Part shown: piece after piece, positions 56,830 to 64,000 of the stretch
How positions within the stretch are numbered: position 1 is the first letter of the stretch
Layout: each line of letters begins with the position of its first letter
Source of the DNA: Ensifer sp. LCM 4579
GTDB lineage: Bacteria; Pseudomonadota; Alphaproteobacteria; Rhizobiales; Rhizobiaceae
Assembly (NCBI RefSeq): GCF_001854885.1
Contig: NZ_MDDV01000003.1
Coordinates: 159,202 to 223,201, forward strand
Length of the DNA: 64,000 bases
Direction of reading: 5' to 3'
Notes under the pieces: generated by a model
Database searches by the model: none
The model's input: the letters and a program-made list of their open reading frames with translations, nothing else
What the model was told of the DNA's origin: nothing
Made by a program: the position numbers and the translations under genes

Positions 56830-56938
56830 TCCACAGCGCCGCGCGTCTCATCAGACGCACAAGGGTCGCTGTAGCGCTTTGAATCGCTGCATGTCTTTGT
56901 CTTCAAATCGAGATCGATCGAAGGAGACATGCAGTAGC
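56830..56938 (-). repeat. dispersed two-hairpin repeat, copy in reverse orientation
   Basis: Read on the minus strand: CTGCATGTCTCC ... AGACATGCAGCGATTCAAAG ... CTACAGCGACC ... GCGTCTGATGAGACGCGCGG, the same order as copy 1. It stands in the gap between mgtE and the deformylase-like gene, pointing toward mgtE. Confidence 0.75.
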
Positions 56939-57041
56939 CGTGCTAACGCAAACCACTACGAAGGTCTACAGTGAGGCGCGGCGCCTCTGGACGATTTAAC
57001 CAAGCTGTTGCAATCGATGGCAACGCAGAGAGAGCTTCCGC

Positions 57042-57548
57042 ATGGCAATCCGACCAATCATCAAATTCCCGCATCCGTCGCTGAACACCGCCACCGAACC
57101 TGTCAGTCAATTCGACGATGACTTGCAACGGCTTGCCGGCGACCTGTTAGACACGATGCGCGCCGCTCCGGGCCTCGGGATCACGGCGGCGCATATCGGA
57201 ATCCTCACGAGGTTGACCGTCATCGAGCTCGACCGGGAGACAGCACCGCGCCACTTCGTCAATCCGGAGATCGTCTGGCGCTCCGACGAGACGGCGCGCC
57301 ACAGCGAGGGCAGCGTTTCGATGCCCGGCATTTCCGAGGATGTCGAACGGCCGGCGCGTATCCGCGTCCGGTACCAGACGCTCTCGGGCGAAAGGCGGGA
57401 GGAAGAGGCCGACGGTCTGATGGCCGTCTGTCTTCAGCATGAAATCGACCAGTTGGATGGCCTGTTCTGGATCCGGCGGCTGTCGCGGCTGAAGCGGGAG
57501 CGTGCGGCGAAGCGATTCGAGAAGCTGCGCGACGCTGCGGGTCATTGA
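57042..57548 (+). CDS. peptide deformylase-like protein lacking metal-binding residues
   Basis: 168-residue protein with the complete deformylase layout (IRPIIKFPHPSLNTATEPV at the N-terminus). Three conserved motifs are altered: GLGITAAHIG for GxGLAAxQ, EGSVSMPG (Ser91 in place of the metal-binding Cys of EGCLS) and QHEIDQLDG (Gln137 in place of the second His of HExDH). Glu134 is kept. Such a protein is unlikely to bind the catalytic metal ion as normal Def does. The usual def gene is presumably elsewhere. Likely cytosolic. Confidence 0.88.
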   Translation: MAIRPIIKFPHPSLNTATEPVSQFDDDLQRLAGDLLDTMRAAPGLGITAAHIGILTRLTVIELDRETAPRHFVNPEIVWRSDETARHSEGSVSMPGISEDVERPARIRVRYQTLSGERREEEADGLMAVCLQHEIDQLDGLFWIRRLSRLKRERAAKRFEKLRDAAGH

Positions 57549-57616
57549 ACGGCCTGCGGCGCCGCATGTCCTTACAGCCACGCAAGAGGTCGCGCTCGCC
57601 CGATCTCCCCTGAGCG

Positions 57617-57722
57617 CTGCTGCATGTCTTTGTCCTTTAATCGACCTCAGGACAAAGACATGCGGCAAGTCTAAGTGCTACATCGGCATTTGCGCCTCTG
57701 ATGAGACGCGCGGCGTTGTAGG
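57617..57722 (+). repeat. dispersed two-hairpin repeat, full copy
   Basis: CTGCATGTCTTTGTCC (57619-57634) pairs with GGACAAAGACATGCGG (57650-57665), then AGTCTAAGTGCTACATCGGC and GCGCCTCTGATGAGACGCGC GGCGTTGTAG. It ends 62 bases before the lipoprotein start. Confidence 0.8.
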
Positions 57723-57783
57723 ACCGGCAGACAATGCGATCGCGCCGACCGCACGAGCTCCAAATCAAAGCGAAGGATATGCA

Positions 57784-58041
57784 ATGAAACTCACGCGCCT
57801 GACACTTCTTTGCGCCATGGCACTCGCCGGTTGTACGGCGACGCCCGATCTGGAGCCGCTTCCCGGCAGCCTCACCTATGGCGAGACGGCCTCCTCCCGC
57901 AAAACCCAGGCCGCGCCCGGCACCAAGATTCAAAACCGGTTCCTGCACCAGGGCAAATACGTCTACGAGACCTACGAAGTCCAGGCAGATCACACCTACA
58001 AACTCATTCGCCGCAGCGTCGTCGACAGCCTGGGCGACTGA
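57784..58041 (+). CDS. small lipoprotein of unknown function
   Basis: 85-residue protein with a lipoprotein signal peptide (MKLTRLTLLCAMALAGCTAT; lipobox LAGC at about residue 17). The mature part ends KYVYETYEVQADHTYKLIRR. No recognised domain. The ATG at 57784 is within a long open frame that begins in the dispersed repeat, but only this start gives the signal peptide. Confidence 0.75.
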   Translation: MKLTRLTLLCAMALAGCTATPDLEPLPGSLTYGETASSRKTQAAPGTKIQNRFLHQGKYVYETYEVQADHTYKLIRRSVVDSLGD

Positions 58042-58101
58042 GCGGCAAACAATCGAAAATCGCCGATGGCGGCCGGGAGACCGACGCTCGCCGAACTCAG
58101 G

Positions 58102-59658
58102 TCATTCGCCTGACAGGTCCGCCGTCGTGCATTCGTAGAGAGTCTCCCCGGTTTCGCTATCGACGCCGGCGATGCTGACGTCATATCCCCAGAGATGGCG
58201 AACATGGCGCAGTGTGTCGTCCCGGCTGTCCTCCTCGAGCAGAACGCCATTCTTGACGTTATGCTGCAGCCGCAGATGGCGGTCGCCCAGAAGGTCCACG
58301 TCCATCACCTGAATATCAGGCTGGTTGGCGCCGATATCGTAGCTGCGGGCAAGCGCCGTGCGGATGGCCTCGTAACCCCGCTCGTTATGGATGGAAGCGA
58401 CTTCGCAAAAGTTGTCGTCTGCCTCGTCCGTGAGCAGGAACAGCCTGAACTTCCGTATCAGAGACGGGCTCAGATATTGCAGGATGAAGGATTCGTCGCG
58501 GTGGTTTGCCCAGGCGTCGAGCAGCGTCTCTCGCCAGTTCCCCGTCCCCGCGATCTCCGGAAACCAGTCACGATCCTCCGGCGTCGGGTCGACACAGATG
58601 CGCTCGATTTCCTGCATCATCGCGAATCCGAGGGCATAGGGGTTGAGACCGGGGAAGCGCGGGTCGTCGAAGGCCGGCTGGAAAACGACATTGGTATGAC
58701 TCTGCAGAACCTCCAGCATGGCGCCTTCGCTGATCTGACCCCGATCGAACAGCCGGTTCATGATGGTGTAGTGAACATAGGTCGCACATCCTTCGTTCAT
58801 CACCTTCGTTTGCCGCTGCGGATAGAAATATTGCGCAATAACCCGGACGATGCGCAGGATTTCCCTCTGCCAGGGCTCCAGGATCAGGCTGGTCTTCTCC
58901 AGGAAATAGAGCAGGTTCTCTTCGGGCAGGTTCAGCGCCTTTTTACGCTCCGTTACGTCCCGTTCAACCTCGCTGGGATCGCTGTTTTCGCTTGAGGGCG
59001 GAAGCGTGCGCCACAGATCGCTATAGGTCTGCTCCTCATATTCCAGCCGCTCGCGCGTTCGCTCCCGCTCCTTTTCCGAAGAGAGTCGCGGGGGCCGCCG
59101 ATAGCGGAAGACGCCTTGGTCCATGAGCGCATGCGCGGAGTCGAGAATGGATTCCACCGCGGCCGTGCCGTGGCGCTCCTCGCATTTGGCGATATATTTC
59201 TTGGCGAAATCCATATAGTTCAGGATCGCACTGGCATCGGTCCATTGCCGGAACAGGTAGTTGTTCTTGAAGAAATGATTGTGGCCGAAAGCGGCATGAG
59301 CGGTCACCAGGGCCTGCATGGCCATGGTGTTCTCCTCCATCAGATAGGTGATGCAGGGATTGGAGTTGATGACCAGTTCATAGGCCAGGCCGCGACGCCC
59401 CCTGCGATAGAGGTGATCCTCGAATACGAAGCGCTTGCCGAAGGACCAGTGCTGATACATCAGCGGCATACCGACGGATGAATAGGCGTCGAGCATCTGC
59501 TCGGAGGAAATGATTTCGAGCTGGTTCGGATAGACGTCGAGCCCGAGCTCATCGATCGCGATCGTCTCGATGGCGTCATAGGTGCGCGCGAGCGTCTCGA
59601 AGTTCCAGTCGGAGCCTTGAAACAGAAGGTTTGAGGCCGCGCCCTGTGGCATCATCAT
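58102..59658 (-). CDS. SpoVR/YcgB family stress protein
   Basis: 518-residue SpoVR family protein, mainly of unknown biochemistry and usually coexpressed with PrkA and YeaH. Family blocks are FGHNHFFKNNYLFRQWTDASAILNYM, YEVINSNPCITYLMEENTMAMQ-type (YELVINSNPCITYLMEENTM), MNEGCATYVHYTIMNRLFD and NPYALGFAMMQEIERI. Starts with three consecutive ATGs (59658, 59655, 59652). The gap to YeaH is 6 bases. Confidence 0.93.
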   Translation of the reverse strand: MMMPQGAASNLLFQGSDWNFETLARTYDAIETIAIDELGLDVYPNQLEIISSEQMLDAYSSVGMPLMYQHWSFGKRFVFEDHLYRRGRRGLAYELVINSNPCITYLMEENTMAMQALVTAHAAFGHNHFFKNNYLFRQWTDASAILNYMDFAKKYIAKCEERHGTAAVESILDSAHALMDQGVFRYRRPPRLSSEKERERTRERLEYEEQTYSDLWRTLPPSSENSDPSEVERDVTERKKALNLPEENLLYFLEKTSLILEPWQREILRIVRVIAQYFYPQRQTKVMNEGCATYVHYTIMNRLFDRGQISEGAMLEVLQSHTNVVFQPAFDDPRFPGLNPYALGFAMMQEIERICVDPTPEDRDWFPEIAGTGNWRETLLDAWANHRDESFILQYLSPSLIRKFRLFLLTDEADDNFCEVASIHNERGYEAIRTALARSYDIGANQPDIQVMDVDLLGDRHLRLQHNVKNGVLLEEDSRDDTLRHVRHLWGYDVSIAGVDSETGETLYECTTADLSGE

Positions 59659-59664
59659 CGCCTT

Positions 59665-60981
59665 TCACTTGTGCAGCTGCACGGTCTGCTGCTTGCCGAA
59701 GAGCTTGCGGAACACCGGATAGATATCCGCCGGCTTCGCTATTCGGGTCATCTGGAAGTTAGGCCATTCGTCGTCGACGGTGCGATAGGCGCGCCAGAGC
59801 GACGTCCCATTGTCGGTGGTGCCGAAAATCTCGGTTTCGCGCTCGTCGATGATCTCCACATAGGCGTAGTACTGGCACAGCCGCATCAACTCGTCCTGGA
59901 GCAGCGAAGCGCAACGCTCCGAATCACCGGAAATGTTCTCTCCGTCCGAGGCCTGTGCGGCGTAGATGTTCCACTCGCGCGCGGGATAGCGCTCCCGGAT
60001 CACGCGGAGCATTTCCTCGAGCGCGGTGGACACGATCGTGCCGCCGCTCTGCTTGCTGTAGAAGAAGGTGTTCTCGTCGACCTCGCCGGCCTCGTCCGTA
60101 TGGCGGATGAAGACGATATCGATGCGCTCGTAACGCCGCTTCAGGAAAAGGTGCAGCAGCACGAAGAAGCGCTTGGCGAGATCCTTCTCGCGCTCGCCCA
60201 TCGAAGCGGAAACATCCATGAGGCAGAACATCACCGCGCTTGCATTCGGCAGCGGCTGCGGTTCGAAGCGATTGAAGCGGATGTCGACCGGATCGACATA
60301 GGCGATCCGCCGGCGCCGTCGTTCCAGCCTGTCGAGGGTCTGGCGCATCTCCTCGAGGCGCTGCTTGTTCTTTGTCTGCGCACCCGGCGCCGCCTCGAGT
60401 TTGGCGATCTCTCTGGCGAGTTCCTCGACCTCCCGCCGCGAAGGACGCCTCAAGGCAATACGGCGCCCGAAACTGTTGCGCATCGTCCGCCCGACATTGA
60501 TGTTCGTGGGAGAGCCGCTTGCGGTAAAGCCGGCGCGGCGCCGCTTGAAGGCGACGGACTCCTTCAGGTTGAGCTTCACCATGTCCGGGAGTTCCAGGTC
60601 TTCGAAGAAGAGGTCGAGCACCTCTTCGCGCGAGAGGACGAATTGGAAATCGTCCTCGCTTTTACCGGTCCCGGCGCCCGCGCCTCTCGCCCCTCCGCCG
60701 CCACCCTTCTTCGGGAGACGGTCCCCAGGCGCAAACTCACGGTTTCCAGGCAGGACATACTGCTTTTCACCGCTATGCCTGTCGGGCTGGAAGCTCGGCT
60801 CGCTGACACCGCGGGCGGGCATCGACACGTTGTGCTCGGCGTCGACGTCGGCGATCTTGCCTGATTTTACCCGCTCCTTGATGACGCGCTTCAGTTCCTC
60901 GCGCGCACGCTTCAGGAAGCGCTGCCTGTTGCCGAGACTCTTGTCCTTCGGATTGAGGCGGCGGTCGATGAAATTCGGCAT
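59665..60981 (-). CDS. DUF444/YeaH family von Willebrand A-like protein
   Basis: 438-residue protein. N-terminal basic region (FIDRRLNPKDKSLGNRQRFLKRAREELKRV); a vWA-type fold in the second half with MIDAS motif MFCLMDVSASMGERE (DxSxS) and later FFYSKQSGGTIVSTALEEM. In E. coli YeaH works with YeaG/PrkA in nitrogen starvation responses. Middle gene of the prkA-yeaH-spoVR operon; 25 bases after prkA. Confidence 0.93.
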   Translation of the reverse strand: MPNFIDRRLNPKDKSLGNRQRFLKRAREELKRVIKERVKSGKIADVDAEHNVSMPARGVSEPSFQPDRHSGEKQYVLPGNREFAPGDRLPKKGGGGGARGAGAGTGKSEDDFQFVLSREEVLDLFFEDLELPDMVKLNLKESVAFKRRRAGFTASGSPTNINVGRTMRNSFGRRIALRRPSRREVEELAREIAKLEAAPGAQTKNKQRLEEMRQTLDRLERRRRRIAYVDPVDIRFNRFEPQPLPNASAVMFCLMDVSASMGEREKDLAKRFFVLLHLFLKRRYERIDIVFIRHTDEAGEVDENTFFYSKQSGGTIVSTALEEMLRVIRERYPAREWNIYAAQASDGENISGDSERCASLLQDELMRLCQYYAYVEIIDERETEIFGTTDNGTSLWRAYRTVDDEWPNFQMTRIAKPADIYPVFRKLFGKQQTVQLHK

Positions 60982-61006
60982 TGACTGACCCCTGCGTCGC
61001 GCATCC

Positions 61007-62956
61007 CTAACCCGCCTTGTTTACCCGCATGTACCAATCGACGAGCCTGCGTACCTGCCGTTCTGTGTAACCGCGCTCCTTCATCCGCTGAACGAATTCG
61101 GCATGCTGTTTCTCGGTGGCGCTGTCCTTCTTCGAGCCGAAGCTGATCACCGGCAGCAGGTCTTCGACCTGACCGAACATGCGCTTTTCTATGACTTCGC
61201 GCAGCTTCTCGTAGCTGGTCCAGCCAGGATTGCGCCCGTGATTCCTGGCGCGCGCCCTGAGCGTGAACTTGACCACCTCGTTGCGGAAATCCTTCGGATT
61301 GGCAATGCCCGCCGGCTTCTCGATCTGCGACAACTCGCTGTCCAGTATCTTGCGGTTGAGGATCTGCCCCGTATCCGGATCCTTGAAGTCCTGGTCCTCG
61401 AGCCAGGCATCGGCATAGGCGATATAGCGGTCGAAAAGGTTCTGGCCGTATTCGCTGTAGGATTCCAGATAGGCCTTCTGGATCTCGTGACCGATGAACT
61501 CCGCATAGCGTGTGGCCAGTTCCGATTTGATGAAATCGAGATAGGCCGCCTCGGATTCCTTCGGGAACTGCTCGCGCTTGATCGCCTGCTCCATGATATA
61601 CATGAGGTGTACCGGATCGGCGGAGACCTCCTTGGTGTCGTAGTTGAAGGTCTCGGAAAGGACCTTGAAGGCGAAGCGCGTGCTGACGCCGGTCATGCCT
61701 TCGTCGACACCAGCCGCGTCGCGATATTCCTGGACCGAACGTGCCTTCGGATCCACGTCCTTGAGGTTCTCGCCGTCATAGACGCGCATCTTCGTATAGA
61801 GCGAAGAGTTCTCGTGCGGGACGAGACGGGTCGAGACCGTGAACCGGCTCAGTATCTCCAGGACTTCCGGCGCGCACGGATTGCTTACCAGTTCGCTTTC
61901 GCGGAGAAGCTTCTCATAGATCATCTTCTCTTCGGTCACGCGCAGGCAATAGGGCACCTTGACCACCAGGATGCGGTCGAGAAACGCCTCGTTGTTGCGG
62001 TTGTTCTTGAACTGCAGCCATTCCGATTCGTTGGAGTGCGCAAGGATGGTGCCTTGATAGGGAAAGGCGCCGAAATTCTCCGTGCCGTTATAGCTGCCCT
62101 CCTGGGTCGCCGTCAGCAGCGGATGCAGGACCTTGATCGGAGCCTTGAACATCTCGACGAATTCAAGCAGGCCCTGAGTGGTGCGGTTGAGCCCGCCGCT
62201 ATGGGAATAGGCGTCGGGATCTGCCTGGCTGTAGTTCTCGAGCTGGCGGATATCGACCTTGCCGACGAGCGAGGAGACATCCTGATTGTTTTCATCGCCG
62301 GGCTCCGTCTTGGCGATGCAGATCTGGCGCAGCCGTGACGGCGTCAGCTTGACGACGCTGAACTTCGATATGTCGCCGCCGACCTCGTCGAGTCTCTTCG
62401 CCGCCCAGGGCGAGATCAGGCCGGTCAGCCTTCGCCGGGCGATACCGTACTTGTCCTCGAGAAGATCGGCCATGCGCTCGGGATGAAAGAGGCCGAGGGG
62501 CGATTCGAAGATCGGGCTGATCTGTCCGTTGACCATCAGCGTGTAGACCGGCCGCTGTTCCATCAGCCTCTTCAGCCGCTCGGCAAGCGAGGATTTGCCG
62601 CCGCCGACCGGCCCCAGGAGATAGAGAATCTGCTTGCGTTCCTCCAGACCCTGGGCAGCGTAACGGAAATAGCCGACGATCCGCTCGATCGTGTCTTCCA
62701 TGCCGAAGAAATCGGAAAACGCCGGATAGATCTTGATGGTTCGATTGGCAAAAATCCGTCCCAAGCGCTCGTCAGCGCTTGTATCGACGAGAACCGGTTC
62801 TCCAATGGCGTCCACCATCCGCTCCTGAGCGGTGGCGTACATACTCTTGTCGTCACGACATGCGAGAAGATATTCCTGTAGGCTTATCTCTTCTTGCGCT
62901 GCACTCGTATAGATCTCCGAAAAGAGGTCGAAGACGTCAGATTCACTCCTTTGCAT
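61007..62956 (-). CDS. prkA: PrkA family serine protein kinase/AAA protein
   Basis: 649-residue PrkA with an N-terminal AAA+ domain, Walker A GPVGGGKSSLAERL at about residues 115-128, and a C-terminal kinase-like region (about 400-645). PrkA (YeaG) responds to nutrient stress together with YeaH and SpoVR, all in this operon. ATG at 62956 with GGGAG 6-7 bases upstream. The 521 bases upstream contain a hairpin at 63132-63155 and a T9 run at 63257-63265; the promoter is probably here. Confidence 0.95.
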   Translation of the reverse strand: MQRSESDVFDLFSEIYTSAAQEEISLQEYLLACRDDKSMYATAQERMVDAIGEPVLVDTSADERLGRIFANRTIKIYPAFSDFFGMEDTIERIVGYFRYAAQGLEERKQILYLLGPVGGGKSSLAERLKRLMEQRPVYTLMVNGQISPIFESPLGLFHPERMADLLEDKYGIARRRLTGLISPWAAKRLDEVGGDISKFSVVKLTPSRLRQICIAKTEPGDENNQDVSSLVGKVDIRQLENYSQADPDAYSHSGGLNRTTQGLLEFVEMFKAPIKVLHPLLTATQEGSYNGTENFGAFPYQGTILAHSNESEWLQFKNNRNNEAFLDRILVVKVPYCLRVTEEKMIYEKLLRESELVSNPCAPEVLEILSRFTVSTRLVPHENSSLYTKMRVYDGENLKDVDPKARSVQEYRDAAGVDEGMTGVSTRFAFKVLSETFNYDTKEVSADPVHLMYIMEQAIKREQFPKESEAAYLDFIKSELATRYAEFIGHEIQKAYLESYSEYGQNLFDRYIAYADAWLEDQDFKDPDTGQILNRKILDSELSQIEKPAGIANPKDFRNEVVKFTLRARARNHGRNPGWTSYEKLREVIEKRMFGQVEDLLPVISFGSKKDSATEKQHAEFVQRMKERGYTERQVRRLVDWYMRVNKAG

Positions 62957-63477
62957 CGTGCTCTCCCGCGGCAGGCCGCTTGGTTGAAACGGGATAGCTG
63001 CCTGTCGGCTTCTGCTTCAAGTGAACGGTTTCCTGACTTCAAAGTTCCTTCTTTATAACCGGCACTGGAATTGGATGCCGAAGCAGCAGCTAACGACGAC
63101 ATCCGCACATCAGTTCGGGACCGACCGATCGGCGCCTCTTTTGAATTCGAGGCGCGCTCCGCAAGACTCGTCGCTCTGTCACCCCATCATCGCGGTCGCC
63201 TTACGCGAATCCGCATGACAAAATGAATCATAACTAATCCCTGCCCGTTCGCCGACTTTTTTTTTAGGATTCCGCGAATTTAACTATCAACATTATCGTG
63301 TACGGCTGTCGCTTCGTGAGTGGCGCGCTTGGCCGAAAGGCGTAATGCGGCAGTCGGCAAACTCCCGGCTCCAGGAAACGTTGGATCCAACGTCGGACTG
63401 GCAGAGCCTCGTTCGTCCTCGGCGCATGGATCGGCAATGCATCAGTGCGTTCCGTCAATTCGTAAGGAGAAACGATT
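62957..63477. other. 521-base gap between prkA and the AHSA1-like gene
   Basis: Divergent promoter zone. GCGCCTC (63132-63138) pairs with GAGGCGC (63149-63155) around a 10-base AT-rich loop. A run of nine T occurs at 63257-63265 without an adjoining stem. No gene or clear promoter boxes recognised. Confidence 0.5.
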
Positions 63478-63921
63478 ATGCCCAGCACCATACGCTTGCA
63501 CCGCGTTCTGGCCACCAACCCGGACAAAATCTATCGCGCATTCCTCGAAGCAGACGCGCTTGCGAAGTGGCTTCCGCCCAACGGCTTCGTTTGCACTGTG
63601 CATCACCTGGAGGCCAAAGTCGGCGGCACATTCAAAATGTCCTTCCGGAACTTCACAACGAGTACAAGCCACGCGTTTGGCGGCGAATATGTCGAACTCG
63701 TCCCAGGCGAACGCTTGCGCTACACGGACCGGTTCGACGACCCCAACCTTCCCGGCGACATGCAGGTGACTGTGACCTTGAAGAAGGTATCGGTCGGCAC
63801 CGAGCTTGATATCGAGCAGACAGGCGTGCCGGACGTCATCCCACCCGAAGCTTGCTATCTCGGCTGGCAGGAGTCGCTGCGAAATCTGGCAAGGCTTGTC
63901 GAGCCTGAGATCGATCAATAG
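63478..63921 (+). CDS. SRPBCC/AHSA1-like (START-like) domain protein
   Basis: 147-residue protein of the activator-of-Hsp90 homologue 1-like group. Layout: IRLHRVLATNPDKIYRAFLEADALAKWLPPNGFVCTVHHLEAKVGGTFKMSF, then VELVPGERLRYTDRF and GTELDIEQTGVPDVI with the C-terminal LGWQESLRNLARLVE helix. Such proteins bind small hydrophobic ligands; the ligand is unknown. GGAGAAACGATT ribosome-binding site before the ATG. Confidence 0.9.
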   Translation: MPSTIRLHRVLATNPDKIYRAFLEADALAKWLPPNGFVCTVHHLEAKVGGTFKMSFRNFTTSTSHAFGGEYVELVPGERLRYTDRFDDPNLPGDMQVTVTLKKVSVGTELDIEQTGVPDVIPPEACYLGWQESLRNLARLVEPEIDQ

Positions 63922-64000
63922 CGCATCAGCGGCTCACAAAGACCGCTGGCATCGGATATCCGCTTACGAGTCCGGCCGAGGCGCGCCTGCGCCTCGGCCG

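Overview
The window is a contiguous piece of an alphaproteobacterial chromosome, most likely Sinorhizobium/Ensifer. The reasons are the gene set and order (pdhB-pdhA-ftsB-eno-kdsA-VOC-pyrG-secG-tpiA), consistently G/C-ending codons, many families typical of Rhizobiales (DUF2336, PAS_5, BTLCP, DUF1489, DUF599), and dispersed intergenic palindromes of the kind known from Sinorhizobium. Species was not resolved. No tRNA, rRNA, CRISPR array, transposase, integrase or phage gene was seen.

Layout. 1-9416 holds central metabolism and envelope genes on the minus strand: pyruvate dehydrogenase, FtsB, enolase, KDO-8-P synthase, CTP synthase, SecG and triose-phosphate isomerase, with a GYD-domain gene lying between ftsB and eno. 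9604-21354 is mixed: cytochrome b561/YceI, a DprE1-like flavoprotein with an alpha/beta hydrolase, parE, a GNAT, a DUF2336 protein, a CitE-like protein, flavin reductase/nitroreductase and a secreted protein. 21515-25417 is a minus-strand run (SufU/IscU-like, yidD, DUF2267, DUF1697, thrS), divergent from folE-hisI, which is followed by a patatin and a CBS protein. 29384-42962 looks accessory: a complete CUT1-type ABC sugar importer, then a GntR regulator divergent from a catabolic operon. That operon encodes a PdxA2-like dehydrogenase, a three-part TctCBA transporter, a TIM-barrel isomerase or decarboxylase, a one-piece dihydroxyacetone-kinase-type kinase, a second TPI-like isomerase and an RpiB-like isomerase. 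43039-58041 returns to ordinary chromosomal genes: rhomboid, PAS, PilZ, LapG-like peptidase, D,D-carboxypeptidase with SPOR, L-serine dehydratase, membrane proteins, MerR, MgtE, a degenerate peptide deformylase and a lipoprotein. 58102-62956 is the prkA-yeaH-spoVR stress operon, and an AHSA1-like gene closes the window.

Main points. (1) The operon at 34661-42962 has the parts expected for uptake of a short sugar acid and its conversion through a tetrulose phosphate to erythrose 4-phosphate; the exact substrate is inference. (2) A 297-bp palindrome at 16665-16961 between two convergent genes folds on paper as a stem with two arms and carries perfect 22-bp terminal inverted repeats. (3) At least eight full or partial copies of one two-hairpin repeat lie between genes. 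(4) Several proteins have lost hallmark residues of their family: peptide deformylase-like, SufU-like, DprE1-like and CitE-like. (5) Non-coding candidates are a structured folE leader and a minus-strand terminator upstream of the rhomboid gene.
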